Assembly (NCBI RefSeq): GCF_004364575.1
Contig: NZ_SOAG01000004.1
Location: forward strand, 62,001-126,000
Origin: Myroides indicus
GTDB taxonomy: Bacteria; Bacteroidota; Bacteroidia; Flavobacteriales; Flavobacteriaceae
Direction: 5' to 3'
Length of the DNA stretch: 64,000 nucleotides
Shown here: one piece after another, positions 1 through 8,912 of the stretch
How the letters are laid out: every line of letters begins with the position of its first letter
How positions within the stretch are numbered: the stretch's first letter is position 1
The notes under the pieces: generated by a model
Seen by the model: only the letters and a program-made list of their open reading frames with translations
What the model was told of the DNA's origin: nothing
Database searches by the model: none
Translations under genes and position numbers: made by a program

Positions 1-35
1 TCGATTTCTTTGATGTAATCCTTATAAAGGCTCAT
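1..35 (-). CDS. Start of a gene running off the left edge, possibly aconitate hydratase B
   Basis: Only the first 11 codons are visible, on the minus strand, reading MSLYKDYIKEI from an ATG at 33-35. The pattern Y-x-DYI-x-EI resembles the N-terminus of flavobacterial AcnB-type aconitases as I remember them. Eleven residues cannot prove the family. A good promoter lies far upstream at 274-302 on the same strand. Confidence 0.35.
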   Translation of the reverse strand, partial: MSLYKDYIKEI

Positions 36-273
36 ATTTACTACCTGTTAAATTAAAAGTTGATTTCTTAGACAAATTCCTAATCAACCTATTCAATATT
101 ATTTTAGCTATATACCCGGTATGGCTTTAATATCAAAATTTCTCACAAATTTCAAAATTCTTCTGATTTAAATCCCTCTCTTTCCAAATGTCTGTATAAA
201 GTGCTCAATGGTTGAGTTTATGTTATTGACATTACAAAACAGTGTATAACCGACTACTAAATTTTTGTCAGCA

Positions 274-302
274 CAAATTTAAGCAAAGTATTTAATATTC
301 AA
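274..302 (-). promoter_or_regulatory. Bacteroidota-type promoter for the edge gene
   Basis: On the minus strand a TTG (300-302) is followed after 18 bp by TAAATTTG (274-281), an exact match to the TAnnTTTG -7 element. Transcription would begin near 267 and leave a leader of about 230 nt before the ATG at 35. Confidence 0.5.
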
Positions 303-465
303 AAGTTATTAATGATTCCTTTAAATCGACTAATTATTATTTATAAACATTCTACTTTGATGAATAAAATTCAATAATTTTAATATACCAAACAACATTT
401 ATGGATATTATTTATTTTTTATAGCTAAAAATATCATTTTAGAAGCATTCCTCTTTATTTTATAA

Positions 466-503
466 AAAAACGACATTTTAACCAATTGCTAAAATGTCGT
501 TTT
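466..503 (-). terminator. Rho-independent terminator after the SurA-like gene
   Basis: A 13-bp stem (468-480 with 490-502) closes a 9-nt loop. On the minus strand it is followed by a run of T, about 25 bases past the stop codon of the gene ending at 527. Confidence 0.8.
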
Positions 504-526
504 CAATCTTTTATAATATTCAATTC

Positions 527-1906
527 TTATTTTTTCAGCCAATTATTACGGAATTTACACTCAATAAATTCTCCCTGAATACTGATATAAGCATCTTTTA
601 TCTTTTTTCCTACCCATTTTTCCATTTCTTCACCTTGTTTTTTTTGCAAAGCGAATCCTTTTACTTTGCTATAATCTTCGGCAAAATCTATTTTATGAGC
701 AGGATATTTTTTATTAATTCGTACAATGCGATAGCTTTTATCTCCTCTTCGATCTGTTTTTATTGCAGGCTGCGAAACTTCTCCTTCACTTAATCCGGAA
801 ACTAAAAAATAAAGCTCTCTGTCCTCCATATTATTCAATTCAAACCTCGGATCCATAGTCATAGGGTCTTTCATTACGCCCTCGTTAAACTTGGTTTCTT
901 TTTCGTCAGATGATGCAGTAGCTGCTTCTCCAAATGAAATTTCTCCATTAACAATCTTTTCGCGAATATTTTCAATTTTTTTCTTTGCTTCATCCATAGC
1001 CTCTTGTGTAGGTTTCGGAATCAATAGGATATGTCTCAAATCTAACCGCTGTCCTCTTATTTTTTCGAGATAAATAATATGATAACCAAATTCTGTTTCA
1101 AACGGTTGAGAGATTTCTCCTTCTGCCATACTGAAAGCTACATCTTTAAACTCTTTAACAAAAGGATCCTTTTTAGTCATAGAGAAAAATCCTCCATTAG
1201 CAGCAGAAGCCTTGTCATCTGTAAACAAAACGGCTTTGCTGAAAAAACTGGCGCCATTTTCTAAGACATCTGTTCGCATTTCATTTAAACGGTCAATTAC
1301 TTTCTGCTTTTGTTCCTTAGAAATTTCCGGTTTTATAACTATTTCTGCTATTTCTACTTCATCTCCCACCATAGGCAGCTGATCTTCTGGAATAGACTTA
1401 AAAAACTGACGGACTTCTTCCGGTGTAATTGTTACTTTTTCAACTATGTGCTGCTGCATGTTTTGCGTCAGCTTATTTTGTTTGACAATATCAAAAAAGT
1501 ATTCTCTAAATTCGTCTTCCGATTTTTTATTGTAAAACTTCAATATTTTATCCATAGAACCAACTTCTTCAACCATTCTATTAATCTGGTCATCCATATA
1601 AGTGGTCACTTCAACGTCCGTTACCTCTAAACTGTCCTGAACTGCCTGATAGGCAAAAAGTTTATCTTCTAATAACTTTTCAAACAAATCACAACGAGAC
1701 ATATCTTCAATAGAAACTCTTTGCGCTTTCAGCTCTAAAAGAGTTTTGTCTATTTCTGATTCTAAAATCACATAATCCCCCACTACTCCTACTACCCCGT
1801 CAATTTTTCTCTTTTGAACAGATTGTTGTTCTTGTGCATATGCTGTTACTCCGAAAGACAAGGATAAAGCAAACAGCATCCCTATCTTTTTATTTAAAAA
1901 TCTCAT
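527..1906 (-). CDS. SurA-like periplasmic peptidyl-prolyl cis-trans isomerase
   Basis: A 459-residue exported foldase of the SurA/PpiC family, which in Gram-negative bacteria helps outer membrane proteins fold in the periplasm. I chose the ATG at 1906 because it gives a clean signal peptide (MRFLNKKIGMLFALSLSFG then AYAQ); a start at 1927 would add seven polar residues. A SurA-like N-terminal helical region comes first, then two parvulin repeats, near residues 180-290 (EVEIAEIVIKPE) and 290-390 (LDLRHILLIPKP). The gene overlaps the end of the upstream lipoprotein gene by 17 bp, so the two are probably co-transcribed. E. coli SurA is 428 residues, so the length fits. Confidence 0.88.
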   Translation of the reverse strand: MRFLNKKIGMLFALSLSFGVTAYAQEQQSVQKRKIDGVVGVVGDYVILESEIDKTLLELKAQRVSIEDMSRCDLFEKLLEDKLFAYQAVQDSLEVTDVEVTTYMDDQINRMVEEVGSMDKILKFYNKKSEDEFREYFFDIVKQNKLTQNMQQHIVEKVTITPEEVRQFFKSIPEDQLPMVGDEVEIAEIVIKPEISKEQKQKVIDRLNEMRTDVLENGASFFSKAVLFTDDKASAANGGFFSMTKKDPFVKEFKDVAFSMAEGEISQPFETEFGYHIIYLEKIRGQRLDLRHILLIPKPTQEAMDEAKKKIENIREKIVNGEISFGEAATASSDEKETKFNEGVMKDPMTMDPRFELNNMEDRELYFLVSGLSEGEVSQPAIKTDRRGDKSYRIVRINKKYPAHKIDFAEDYSKVKGFALQKKQGEEMEKWVGKKIKDAYISIQGEFIECKFRNNWLKK

Positions 1907-2762
1907 ATCTCTTATTCTTTTTTGCATCTTTTAATATATCTTCTTCTATCTCTTTTAACATCCTCATTTTTCGATCATTGAGAACCATTTGCTTTAACGA
2001 CGGCTTTAAATAATCATAAGGAGTTATACTGCCTCTTTCCAAAACCTGATTAATTTTTACAAAATAAGTACTATGGTCGTCCTGAACTTCAAAATAATTA
2101 CCGCTTTTTAGATAAGTACTTTTATTATCAACGGTTAAAAAGGGCAATTTTTCGTAAACCTGATTAACATTTACCCAAATAGAATCATTTAAGGCATATG
2201 ACTTCATTTGCAAAGACATATTCTCCAAATCATCAAACTCTTCTTTTTTGGAAGAAGTAAACTTCTTTTTTATTTTATTGTAATTAGTGTTGTCATTCAG
2301 CACATTAACATAAGCCATTTTCACTAACATATCATCTACCAAAAAACTGTTTTTTAAGTTATTGTAATACGTTTCCAGGTCTTTTTCCGATATAATTGTA
2401 TCTATCGACTGCTGAACCAGTTTTTCCAAATAGGCTTTAATAAGCAAATCGCTTTTAAACTGCTCTACCAAAGCATTGATTTCGCTTTTTTTATCATCGG
2501 ATAAATTAAATTCAGCTGCCTCGATCAACAGGCGTTTCGTTGCCCATTTGTCAATAAAACTATGCACGATTGCCACGCTGTCTTTATGAGTAGATTTTAA
2601 AGAAACTATATTTTGAAGTTCGGATCTGTCCAAATACTCCTTATTAACCCTTGCCACGGGATCTTCGATACTCTGATTTTCTTTTTGATTACAAGAAGCC
2701 ATAAATAGTCCCCCTAAAAGAAGAACAAGCATAACTCTGTTTTTTATTTTATCTTGTATCAT
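1890..2762 (-). CDS. Lipoprotein related to periplasmic prolyl isomerases
   Basis: A 290-residue lipoprotein: a hydrophobic signal ends in the lipobox FMASC, so the mature protein should be anchored by Cys. I chose the ATG at 2762 (MIQDKIKNRVMLVLLLGG); a start at 2804 would put 14 polar residues ahead of the signal. The mature part, with PVARVNKEYLDRSEL and many charged helices, resembles the N-terminal chaperone region of SurA/PpiC proteins, but I see no convincing parvulin catalytic fold. It lies directly upstream of, and overlaps, the SurA-like gene, which supports a shared role in outer membrane protein biogenesis. Confidence 0.75.
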   Translation of the reverse strand: MIQDKIKNRVMLVLLLGGLFMASCNQKENQSIEDPVARVNKEYLDRSELQNIVSLKSTHKDSVAIVHSFIDKWATKRLLIEAAEFNLSDDKKSEINALVEQFKSDLLIKAYLEKLVQQSIDTIISEKDLETYYNNLKNSFLVDDMLVKMAYVNVLNDNTNYNKIKKKFTSSKKEEFDDLENMSLQMKSYALNDSIWVNVNQVYEKLPFLTVDNKSTYLKSGNYFEVQDDHSTYFVKINQVLERGSITPYDYLKPSLKQMVLNDRKMRMLKEIEEDILKDAKKNKRYEIFK

Positions 2763-3049
2763 ATTTAATTTTTGGCAGTTATTGGTTGAATAAAACTTGC
2801 CCATCGTGCAAAAATAGACAATTCATATTTTATAAATCTAATGTTTTACTTGAAATTAACCAGATTCAAATCATTTTATTTTTTCGAATGATTTCACAAT
2901 ATTAATAGTATCAGTTATAACCACACAGCACATTAACAATATATTTGCGTTTGTAAATAATTACTTTTGCCTTTATATACTTATTGTCCGATGTATAAAC
3001 CTACTGCTTTAAAATCTCTTTTCTTGCGTGCCTTCTATTTATTTCCTAT

Positions 3050-3078
3050 TTGTTTTCTATAAATAATAACTACTTTTG
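3050..3078 (+). promoter_or_regulatory. Promoter of prfC
   Basis: TTG at 3050-3052, then 18 bp, then TACTTTTG at 3071-3078, an exact TAnnTTTG match. The prfC ATG follows 19 bases later at 3098, which supports that start over an upstream in-frame ATG at 3050. Confidence 0.65.
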
Positions 3079-3097
3079 TAGCCTAAAATCAGAAAAA

Positions 3098-4690
3098 ATG
3101 AGTTTTTTAAAGGAGATAGAACGCAGACGAACGTTTGGTGTAATTGCGCATCCCGATGCCGGTAAAACAACTCTTACAGAAAAGTTACTTTTATTTGGAG
3201 GAGCTATACAGGAAGCCGGAGCTGTTAAAAACAACAAAATAAAAAAGGGCGCGACGTCCGATTTCATGGAAATTGAACGACAAAGAGGAATCTCCGTGGC
3301 TACTTCAGTCTTGGCATTTAATTATAAAGATAAAAAAATCAATATTCTGGATACACCCGGACACAAGGATTTTGCGGAAGATACTTTCAGAACCTTAACA
3401 GCTGTAGACAGCGTAATTGTGGTAATAGACGTAGCAAAAGGCGTGGAGGAACAAACCGAAAAATTGGTTGAAGTATGCCGCATGAGAAATATCCCAATGA
3501 TTGTTTTTATCAACAAACTCGACCGCGAAGGACGGGATGCATTTGATTTAATGGACGAAATTGAACAAAAACTCCATTTAAGGGTTACTCCTCTAAGCTA
3601 CCCTATCGGAATGGGTTATGACTTTAAAGGCATTTATAACCTGTGGGAAAAAAACATCAATCTATTTAGCGAAGACAGCAGAAAAAACATAGAAGATGTA
3701 ATCCGTATATCCGATTTAAATTCGAATGAACTGGATAAACTGGTTGGCGAGAAAGCTGCCGGAAGACTGAGAGAAGAATTAGAAATCATAAATGAAATTT
3801 ATCCTGATTTTAATCGCGAAGACTACGTACAAGGCAATTTACAGCCTGTATTTTTTGGTTCCGCTCTTAACAATTTTGGCGTAAGAGAACTTTTAGACGG
3901 ATTCATTGAAATTGCCCCTTCTCCTCGTGCCAAAGAATCCGATACCCGGTTAGTTCAGCCAGAAGAAGAAAAATTTTCTGGTTTTGTATTTAAAATACAC
4001 GCCAATATGGATCCTAAACACCGCGACCGCCTGGCATTTGTCAAAATTGTATCCGGAACATTTGAACGAAATACTCCTTACTTACATGTAAGACAAGGAA
4101 AAAAGCTTAAATTTTCAAGCCCGAATGCATTTTTTGCGGAGAAAAAAGAAATTATCGACACCTCTTATGCCGGAGATATTGTAGGATTACACGATACGGG
4201 AAACTTCAAAATCGGAGACACCTTAACAGAAGGCGAGCTTATGAATTTTAAGGGAATTCCAAGTTTTTCTCCTGAACACTTCCGTTACATAAACAATGCC
4301 GACCCGATGAAGTCAAAACAGCTTGAAAAAGGAATTGATCAACTGATGGATGAAGGAGTTGCACAGCTTTTTACGTTAGAAATGAACGGCAGAAAAATAA
4401 TCGGTACAGTAGGTGCACTTCAATACGAAGTAATTCAGTATCGTTTAGAACATGAATACGGAGCCAAATGTACATACGAAAACTTTCCGGCATATAAAGC
4501 TTGCTGGGTCAAACCAGATGACCCTAAAAACGAAGAATTTAAAGAGTTTAAGCGAATTAAACAAAAGTTTTTAGCTCATGATAAATCGGGACAGTTGGTG
4601 TTTTTAGCAGACAGTGAGTTTTCAATTCAAATGACGCAAAGCAAATATCCATCTGTCAAACTTCGGTTTACATCGGAAGATATTAAATAA
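3098..4690 (+). CDS. prfC: Peptide chain release factor 3
   Basis: A 530-residue translational GTPase that recycles RF1/RF2 from the ribosome after peptide release. The G domain shows the P-loop AHPDAGKTT near residue 18, the DTPGHKDF switch, and NKLDREGRDAF, which gives base specificity. The RF3-type C-terminal part follows (MNGRKIIGTVGALQYEVIQYRLEHEYG split across domain III). Length matches E. coli RF3 (529). The start MSFLKEIERRRTFG sits just behind a good promoter. A strong terminator follows, so this is probably a single-gene unit. Confidence 0.96.
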   Translation: MSFLKEIERRRTFGVIAHPDAGKTTLTEKLLLFGGAIQEAGAVKNNKIKKGATSDFMEIERQRGISVATSVLAFNYKDKKINILDTPGHKDFAEDTFRTLTAVDSVIVVIDVAKGVEEQTEKLVEVCRMRNIPMIVFINKLDREGRDAFDLMDEIEQKLHLRVTPLSYPIGMGYDFKGIYNLWEKNINLFSEDSRKNIEDVIRISDLNSNELDKLVGEKAAGRLREELEIINEIYPDFNREDYVQGNLQPVFFGSALNNFGVRELLDGFIEIAPSPRAKESDTRLVQPEEEKFSGFVFKIHANMDPKHRDRLAFVKIVSGTFERNTPYLHVRQGKKLKFSSPNAFFAEKKEIIDTSYAGDIVGLHDTGNFKIGDTLTEGELMNFKGIPSFSPEHFRYINNADPMKSKQLEKGIDQLMDEGVAQLFTLEMNGRKIIGTVGALQYEVIQYRLEHEYGAKCTYENFPAYKACWVKPDDPKNEEFKEFKRIKQKFLAHDKSGQLVFLADSEFSIQMTQSKYPSVKLRFTSEDIK

Positions 4691-4691
4691 C

Positions 4692-4728
4692 AAAAAGGCA
4701 CTGATTTTCTTTCAGTGCCTTTTTTATA
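4692..4728. terminator. Terminator between prfC and the TPR membrane protein gene
   Basis: A 12-13 bp stem (arms around GGCACTGA and TCAGTGCC) flanked by A-rich and T-rich runs on either side. It could serve both prfC and the convergent gene ending at 4754. Confidence 0.85.
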
Positions 4729-4753
4729 ATTTATTTTGTTCAACACAAGAATA

Positions 4754-5269
4754 TTACATTCTCTTCATTTGTTCTTTCATCATTTTTACTTGCTCTTTCA
4801 ACATTCCTTGTTTATCCAGCTTCTGGGCTTCACTTAATAATTTAGTAGCTTCCATCTTTCTGCGCTTTGTCATTGCAATGCCGGCAAGCTGTAATTTTGC
4901 CATTGCTAAATCCTGATCCATACTTAATCCTAACTCAACGGCTTTTTTCATATATTTTTCAGAAGCGTTTAAATTAGTTTGAGAAGTCATTATTCCCATC
5001 AGGTAATTATAATATCCGTTTTGCTTTCGTACCAAAGCCGTTTCCGGATTTTTAATTTTGTCCAACCATTTTTGCGCTCCTTCAAAATCTTGTTTTCTCA
5101 ATTTAAAAAACGCCAAAATAATAAACTCATTTTTAAAATACAAAAGCACCACGATCAACATCAAAAACAGTAAAAAAATACCATTTCCTATGTTTCCCTC
5201 TACAAACTGCCAAACTGCCCATCCTAATAACCCTGTCGCTATTACTAACTTAATATACCTGTGAAACAT
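4754..5269 (-). CDS. Small membrane protein with TPR-like repeats
   Basis: 171 residues. The N-terminus holds two closely spaced transmembrane helices (about residues 7-24 and 29-50). A cytosolic helical part follows, with TPR-like spacing: FEGAQKWLDKIKNPETA, then LNASEKYMKKAVELGLSMD, then KMEATKLLSEAQKLDK. The tail is basic and Met-rich. This is a type of conserved hypothetical protein found in flavobacteria; TPR segments usually mediate protein contacts, but no partner is evident here. It is convergent with prfC and not obviously in an operon. Confidence 0.7.
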   Translation of the reverse strand: MFHRYIKLVIATGLLGWAVWQFVEGNIGNGIFLLFLMLIVVLLYFKNEFIILAFFKLRKQDFEGAQKWLDKIKNPETALVRKQNGYYNYLMGIMTSQTNLNASEKYMKKAVELGLSMDQDLAMAKLQLAGIAMTKRRKMEATKLLSEAQKLDKQGMLKEQVKMMKEQMKRM

Positions 5270-5391
5270 CTACGTAAATATTGTTTTTTTAAGAATGCCA
5301 AAGGTAGAAAAAAAGTTATTATAATAAAAACTATCACACCAATTCTCCTTTCCAACTCTTGGACATAAATTAACCAAGGAATGATATAAAA

Positions 5392-6045
5392 TTACAGACG
5401 AATTATATAATCAGCGTCTATGCCATTAAAGTCGCTGATAACATAGTCCGCTAAAGTATAATCCTGCTGTTTTGAATTAGCACTCTTATAGCCTATTACT
5501 CTAATATCGGCAGCTTTGGCGGCTTTTATTCCATTTGTACTGTCTTCTATAACAATACATTCATTTTTACCGTGCTTTGATAACCCAGCAGCACTTAAAA
5601 ATATTGCCGGATCAGGTTTTGACTTCGGAAAATCTTCTCCGCTTAACAAATGAGAAAAATAAGGATATAAATTAAAGCGGTTAAAAACTTTTTCAATAGT
5701 ACCCTTAGATGCAGAAGTTCCTAAAATTAGCTCCACCCCATTTTGATGAAGTTCTATTATTAAATTTCTCACTCCTGAAATAAGTTCCAAATCTGGTTTG
5801 GTATCAAAGGCATCGTTAAACAGTGCTCTTTTGCGGAGGATTAAGCTTTCTACATCTTCCTCTAACCTATATATCTCCTTCAATTTCTGATAGGTGTTTT
5901 TAGTAGAAAATCCAGTAAATGAATTATACACTTCAGAAGAAACAGCAATATCAAGCTCATTAAAGTGACTAAAATACGCATATCTGTGTACAGGCTCCGT
6001 ATCAACTATAACCCCGTCCATATCAAAAATAACAGTTTTTACCAT
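5392..6045 (-). CDS. HAD-superfamily hydrolase, beta-phosphoglucomutase-like
   Basis: A 217-residue HAD-IA hydrolase. Motif I is FDMDGVIVDTE (nucleophile and acid/base Asp near residues 8 and 10), motif II the GTSASKG segment near residue 110, motif III the Lys in PKSKPDP, and motif IV VIEDSTNG. The helical cap inserted after motif I is of the beta-phosphoglucomutase/phosphatase type. The substrate, a sugar phosphate or similar, cannot be told from sequence. It diverges from the ECF sigma gene, with the two starts about 100 bp apart. Confidence 0.85.
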   Translation of the reverse strand: MVKTVIFDMDGVIVDTEPVHRYAYFSHFNELDIAVSSEVYNSFTGFSTKNTYQKLKEIYRLEEDVESLILRKRALFNDAFDTKPDLELISGVRNLIIELHQNGVELILGTSASKGTIEKVFNRFNLYPYFSHLLSGEDFPKSKPDPAIFLSAAGLSKHGKNECIVIEDSTNGIKAAKAADIRVIGYKSANSKQQDYTLADYVISDFNGIDADYIIRL

Positions 6046-6074
6046 TTTTTAGCGCAAAATTAATCACTTCAGTG

Positions 6075-6103
6075 TTGTTTAAAAATAATATTAACTACTT
6101 TTA
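6075..6103 (+). promoter_or_regulatory. Promoter of the ECF sigma cluster
   Basis: TTG at 6075-6077, 18 bp, then TACTTTTA at 6096-6103, one base from TAnnTTTG. It lies about 40 bases ahead of the TTG start at 6142. Confidence 0.45.
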
Positions 6104-6141
6104 TCCCTAGCTTTTTTTAACTAACCCGGAAAACTAACAAA

Positions 6142-6684
6142 TTGACTGACGAAAAGGCTTTAATTGAGAGACTAAATCATATTTCGACAAAGAACGAGGC
6201 TTTCGGAGAATTAGTAAAACTCTACGATAAAAAGCTGTATATGCATATTCGTTCAATAGTACTGAATCACGATGATACCAATGACATTTTACAGGAAACT
6301 TTTATAAAAGTATACCAAAATATTGGCAAGTTTAAAGGAAAAAGCCAATTGTTTTCGTGGATTTACCGCATTGCCACCAATCAAACTTTGGATTTTATAA
6401 AACAGAAGAACAAAAACCAAAAAATTTCATCTGAAGAAATCAATCAGCGAATTATTAACAGTATAATCTCTGACCCTTTGTTTGACGGCGATAAAGCAGA
6501 AATTTTATTGCAAAAAGCTATTTTGCACCTGCCCGAAAAACAACAGTTAGTCTTTAAAATGCGATATTATCAAGAATTAGAATATACTGCTATTTCCGAA
6601 ATTTTAGGAACTAGTACCGGAGCCTTAAAAGCTTCTTACCATCACGCAGTAAAAAAGATTGAAGATTTTTTAAAATCACATTAA
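6142..6684 (+). CDS. ECF-type RNA polymerase sigma factor
   Basis: 180 residues with sigma-70 region 2 (HIRSIVLNHDDTNDILQETF, then FSWIYRIATN) and region 4 (LPEKQQLVFKMRYYQELEY, then the HTH ISEILGTSTGALKASYHHAV). It directs RNA polymerase to a stress or envelope regulon. The start is TTG at 6142: an in-frame stop lies at 6118-6120, and the first internal ATG would cut into region 2. The next two genes, a single-span membrane protein and an exported Spy-like protein, follow closely and suggest control by an anti-sigma arrangement. Confidence 0.9.
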   Translation: MTDEKALIERLNHISTKNEAFGELVKLYDKKLYMHIRSIVLNHDDTNDILQETFIKVYQNIGKFKGKSQLFSWIYRIATNQTLDFIKQKNKNQKISSEEINQRIINSIISDPLFDGDKAEILLQKAILHLPEKQQLVFKMRYYQELEYTAISEILGTSTGALKASYHHAVKKIEDFLKSH

Positions 6685-6734
6685 ACCTTTGTCTAAAAAA
6701 AAAGTCTAACTCAGTAACGAAAGAGGATTAAATT

Positions 6735-7142
6735 ATGGAACATCAAAATTTACATCAGCGCTCAAAAAAAAATCCGTTTATCGTTCCTGATAATTATTTC
6801 GAAAATTTTGAACAACAGCTGTCTGATAAACTGAAGCTTGATAAAAAAGTAAAAAAAACAATCTTTTTTTACCCTAAATACTATACAGCTGCGGCTGCTA
6901 TTGCTATTTTCCTGTGCATAAGTTTTTTTATTTTTCAGCCTTCCTCAAAGATAATCAATCCGCAAGAGTTAGATGCCTATTTTGAATATCAAAGCTCCTT
7001 TGGTTTATCTGATGAGATTATTCACGGCTTTAACCAAGAGGATTTAAGCGATCTTGAAAGTGCAATCCATCTAAACCAAAATGAAATAAACGAATATGTT
7101 TTAGGAAATATTGACCTGGAATATTATTTAAATGATCTGTAA
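6735..7142 (+). CDS. Single-span membrane protein, possible anti-sigma factor
   Basis: 135 residues. A cytosolic N-terminus carries NPFIVPDNYFENFEQQL, a motif I associate with flavobacterial proteins encoded next to ECF sigma genes. One transmembrane helix (about residues 50-68) is followed by an acidic C-terminal part in the periplasm. Position 50 bp behind the sigma gene and 1 bp ahead of the Spy-like gene fits an anti-sigma or regulatory membrane partner. No zinc anti-sigma motif (HxxxCxxC) is present, so this role is inferred from context alone. Confidence 0.6.
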   Translation: MEHQNLHQRSKKNPFIVPDNYFENFEQQLSDKLKLDKKVKKTIFFYPKYYTAAAAIAIFLCISFFIFQPSSKIINPQELDAYFEYQSSFGLSDEIIHGFNQEDLSDLESAIHLNQNEINEYVLGNIDLEYYLNDL

Positions 7143-7143
7143 A

Positions 7144-7581
7144 ATGAAAAAATATATTATTTTATTGCTAACGATTCTGAGTATCCAAAACAATTGGGCC
7201 CAAAATAAAAAATCTCACGAACAAATACGCTCTTTAAAAGTTGCTCATTTAACAACAGCACTAAATCTGACTAAAGACGAAGCTGAAAAGTTTTGGACAG
7301 TTTATAATGTTTACGATAACAAAATTTCAGAGTTACACCACAACAGCACAATAAAATTTCTTAAAAAATCATCTTTTGATGAATTAGAAAAAATGAGCGA
7401 TAAAGAAGCTTCATCCAAAATTCAGGAATTAAACGCTTTTGACGACGAATATTGCTCCACCCGTAAACAATTTCTTCAAGATGTCCAGAAAATACTCTCT
7501 GCCAAAAAGATTTTAATTCTGAAAAAAGCAGAAGATGAATTTAACCGACAGCTTTTAAAAAAATATAAAGAAAAAAAATAG
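7144..7581 (+). CDS. Exported Spy-like sensor protein of the ECF sigma cluster
   Basis: 145 residues with a signal peptide (MKKYIILLLTILSIQNNWAQ) and a helical mature part. The stretch LTKDEAEKFWTVYNVYDNKI resembles the helical LTxxQ-type metal/stress proteins (Spy/CpxP-like), which flavobacterial annotations often call 'sensor of ECF-type sigma factor'. The start at 7144 is one base after the stop of the previous gene; the upstream in-frame ATG at 7132 would overlap that gene and place polar residues before the signal. It is probably translated with its upstream partner and terminated at 7623-7661. Confidence 0.7.
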   Translation: MKKYIILLLTILSIQNNWAQNKKSHEQIRSLKVAHLTTALNLTKDEAEKFWTVYNVYDNKISELHHNSTIKFLKKSSFDELEKMSDKEASSKIQELNAFDDEYCSTRKQFLQDVQKILSAKKILILKKAEDEFNRQLLKKYKEKK

Positions 7582-7622
7582 CAGCGTTTCTCGTTGCCAA
7601 AAATATCGCAAAACTTAAATGT

Positions 7623-7661
7623 ATAGCCTACAAAACCGTATATTTGTAGGCTATTTTTATT
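7623..7661 (+). terminator. Terminator after the ECF sigma cluster
   Basis: A 12-bp perfect stem (7623-7634 with 7643-7654, core AGCCTACAAA) with an 8-nt loop and a T-rich tail. It ends about 10 bases before the next start codon at 7672. Confidence 0.8.
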
Positions 7662-7671
7662 TCTAATTATA

Positions 7672-8886
7672 ATGAGACTTCACAAAAACCTTGTATTTAC
7701 AGTAATCGATTCTATATTAGCTATTTTTAATGATGGAGAATACGCCGATAAAGTAGTTGCCAGAGCTCTTAAAAAAGATAAGCGATGGGGAAGCACGGAC
7801 CGAAAATTCGTAGCAGAAACAATTTATGAAATCGTACGCTGGAAGAGACTTTATGCTGAAATAGCAGAAGTAAAAGATCCTTTTACAAGAGATGATGCGT
7901 GGAGAATATTTGCCGTTTGGGCTGTTTTAAGAGGACATAAGCTTCCAGACTGGAAATATTTTGAAAACACCCCCATACGCCGCATCAAAGGAAGGTTTGA
8001 TGAATTGAGCAAAATCAGAGTTTTCAGAGAGTCTATTCCCGACTGGATGGACGAGTTGGGCCTTAAAGAATTAGGAGAAAAAAACTGGACTAAAGAGATT
8101 GCTGCTCAAAATCAGCAGGCAGATGTAATTCTAAGGGTAAATACTTTAAAAGCAAACCGCAAACAAGTACATGCCATGCTCATGGATTTAGAAATAGAAA
8201 CCAGTATGCCCGATGAATATCCGGATGCTCTAATTTTGAAAGAACGTGCAAATGTTTTTTTAACCGATGTTTTTAAAAACGGCTACTTTGAAGTTCAGGA
8301 CGCTTCTTCTCAGTTAGTGGCTCCCTTTTTAGAGGTACAACCCGGAATGCGCGTTGTAGATACCTGTGCCGGTGCTGGTGGAAAAACCCTTCATATTGCC
8401 TCGTTAATGCAAAACAAAGGACAAATTATAGCCATGGATATTTACGAAAGCAAACAAAAGCAGTTAAAATTAAGAGCAAAGAGAAATGGTGCTTTTAATA
8501 TCGAATATCGAATTATAGAAGGTACAAAAACAATTAAAAAACTACATGACAAAGCCGATCGGGTTTTAATAGATGCTCCGTGCAGCGGATTAGGCGTTTT
8601 AAAGAGAAATCCGGACAGTAAGTGGAAATTAAAACCGGAATTTATAGATGAAATCAGACAAACCCAAGAACAAATATTACTTGATTATTCCAAAATTCTA
8701 AAACCAGGCGGAAAAATGGTATATGCCACTTGTTCAATTCTTCCTTCAGAAAACGAAGAGCAAATCAAAAAGTTTTTAGCGTCAGATTGGGGAAAAAACT
8801 TTATCTTTATTAAAGATCAAAAAATTTTGGCAAGCACATCAGCATTTGATGGTTTTTATATGGCCTTGTTAGAAAGAAAATCCTAA
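7672..8886 (+). CDS. RsmB/NSUN-type rRNA cytosine-C5 methyltransferase
   Basis: A 404-residue SAM-dependent RNA m5C methyltransferase. The N-terminal ~130 residues are NusB-like. The catalytic domain has the SAM motif DTCAGAGGKTLHIA, motif IV DAPCSGLGVLKRNP with the release Cys, and motif VI YATCSILPSENE with the catalytic Cys. These features place it in the RsmB/RsmF family; the exact 16S position it modifies cannot be assigned. It stands alone, with a terminator just upstream and the endonuclease genes 26 bp downstream. Confidence 0.9.
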   Translation: MRLHKNLVFTVIDSILAIFNDGEYADKVVARALKKDKRWGSTDRKFVAETIYEIVRWKRLYAEIAEVKDPFTRDDAWRIFAVWAVLRGHKLPDWKYFENTPIRRIKGRFDELSKIRVFRESIPDWMDELGLKELGEKNWTKEIAAQNQQADVILRVNTLKANRKQVHAMLMDLEIETSMPDEYPDALILKERANVFLTDVFKNGYFEVQDASSQLVAPFLEVQPGMRVVDTCAGAGGKTLHIASLMQNKGQIIAMDIYESKQKQLKLRAKRNGAFNIEYRIIEGTKTIKKLHDKADRVLIDAPCSGLGVLKRNPDSKWKLKPEFIDEIRQTQEQILLDYSKILKPGGKMVYATCSILPSENEEQIKKFLASDWGKNFIFIKDQKILASTSAFDGFYMALLERKS

Positions 8887-8912
8887 AACAAATAAAAGTT
8901 GTTGCTCTAATT

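Larger units (their letters stand above)
36..526. other. AT-rich intergenic region between the edge gene and the SurA-like gene
   Basis: About 490 bases with no credible coding frame. It holds the minus-strand promoter at 274-302 and the terminator at 466-503. The 230 bases between that promoter and the edge gene would form a long leader, in which I see no recognised riboswitch. Confidence 0.6.

Noticed and set aside
36-273. Riboswitch or other structured RNA in the long leader of the edge gene
   Set aside because: No recognised conserved core and no strong hairpin series; only the length is suggestive.
1310-1630. 106-codon plus-strand frame opposite the SurA-like gene
   Set aside because: Phe/Tyr/Cys-rich antisense frame inside a well-supported gene; no start context or homology pattern.
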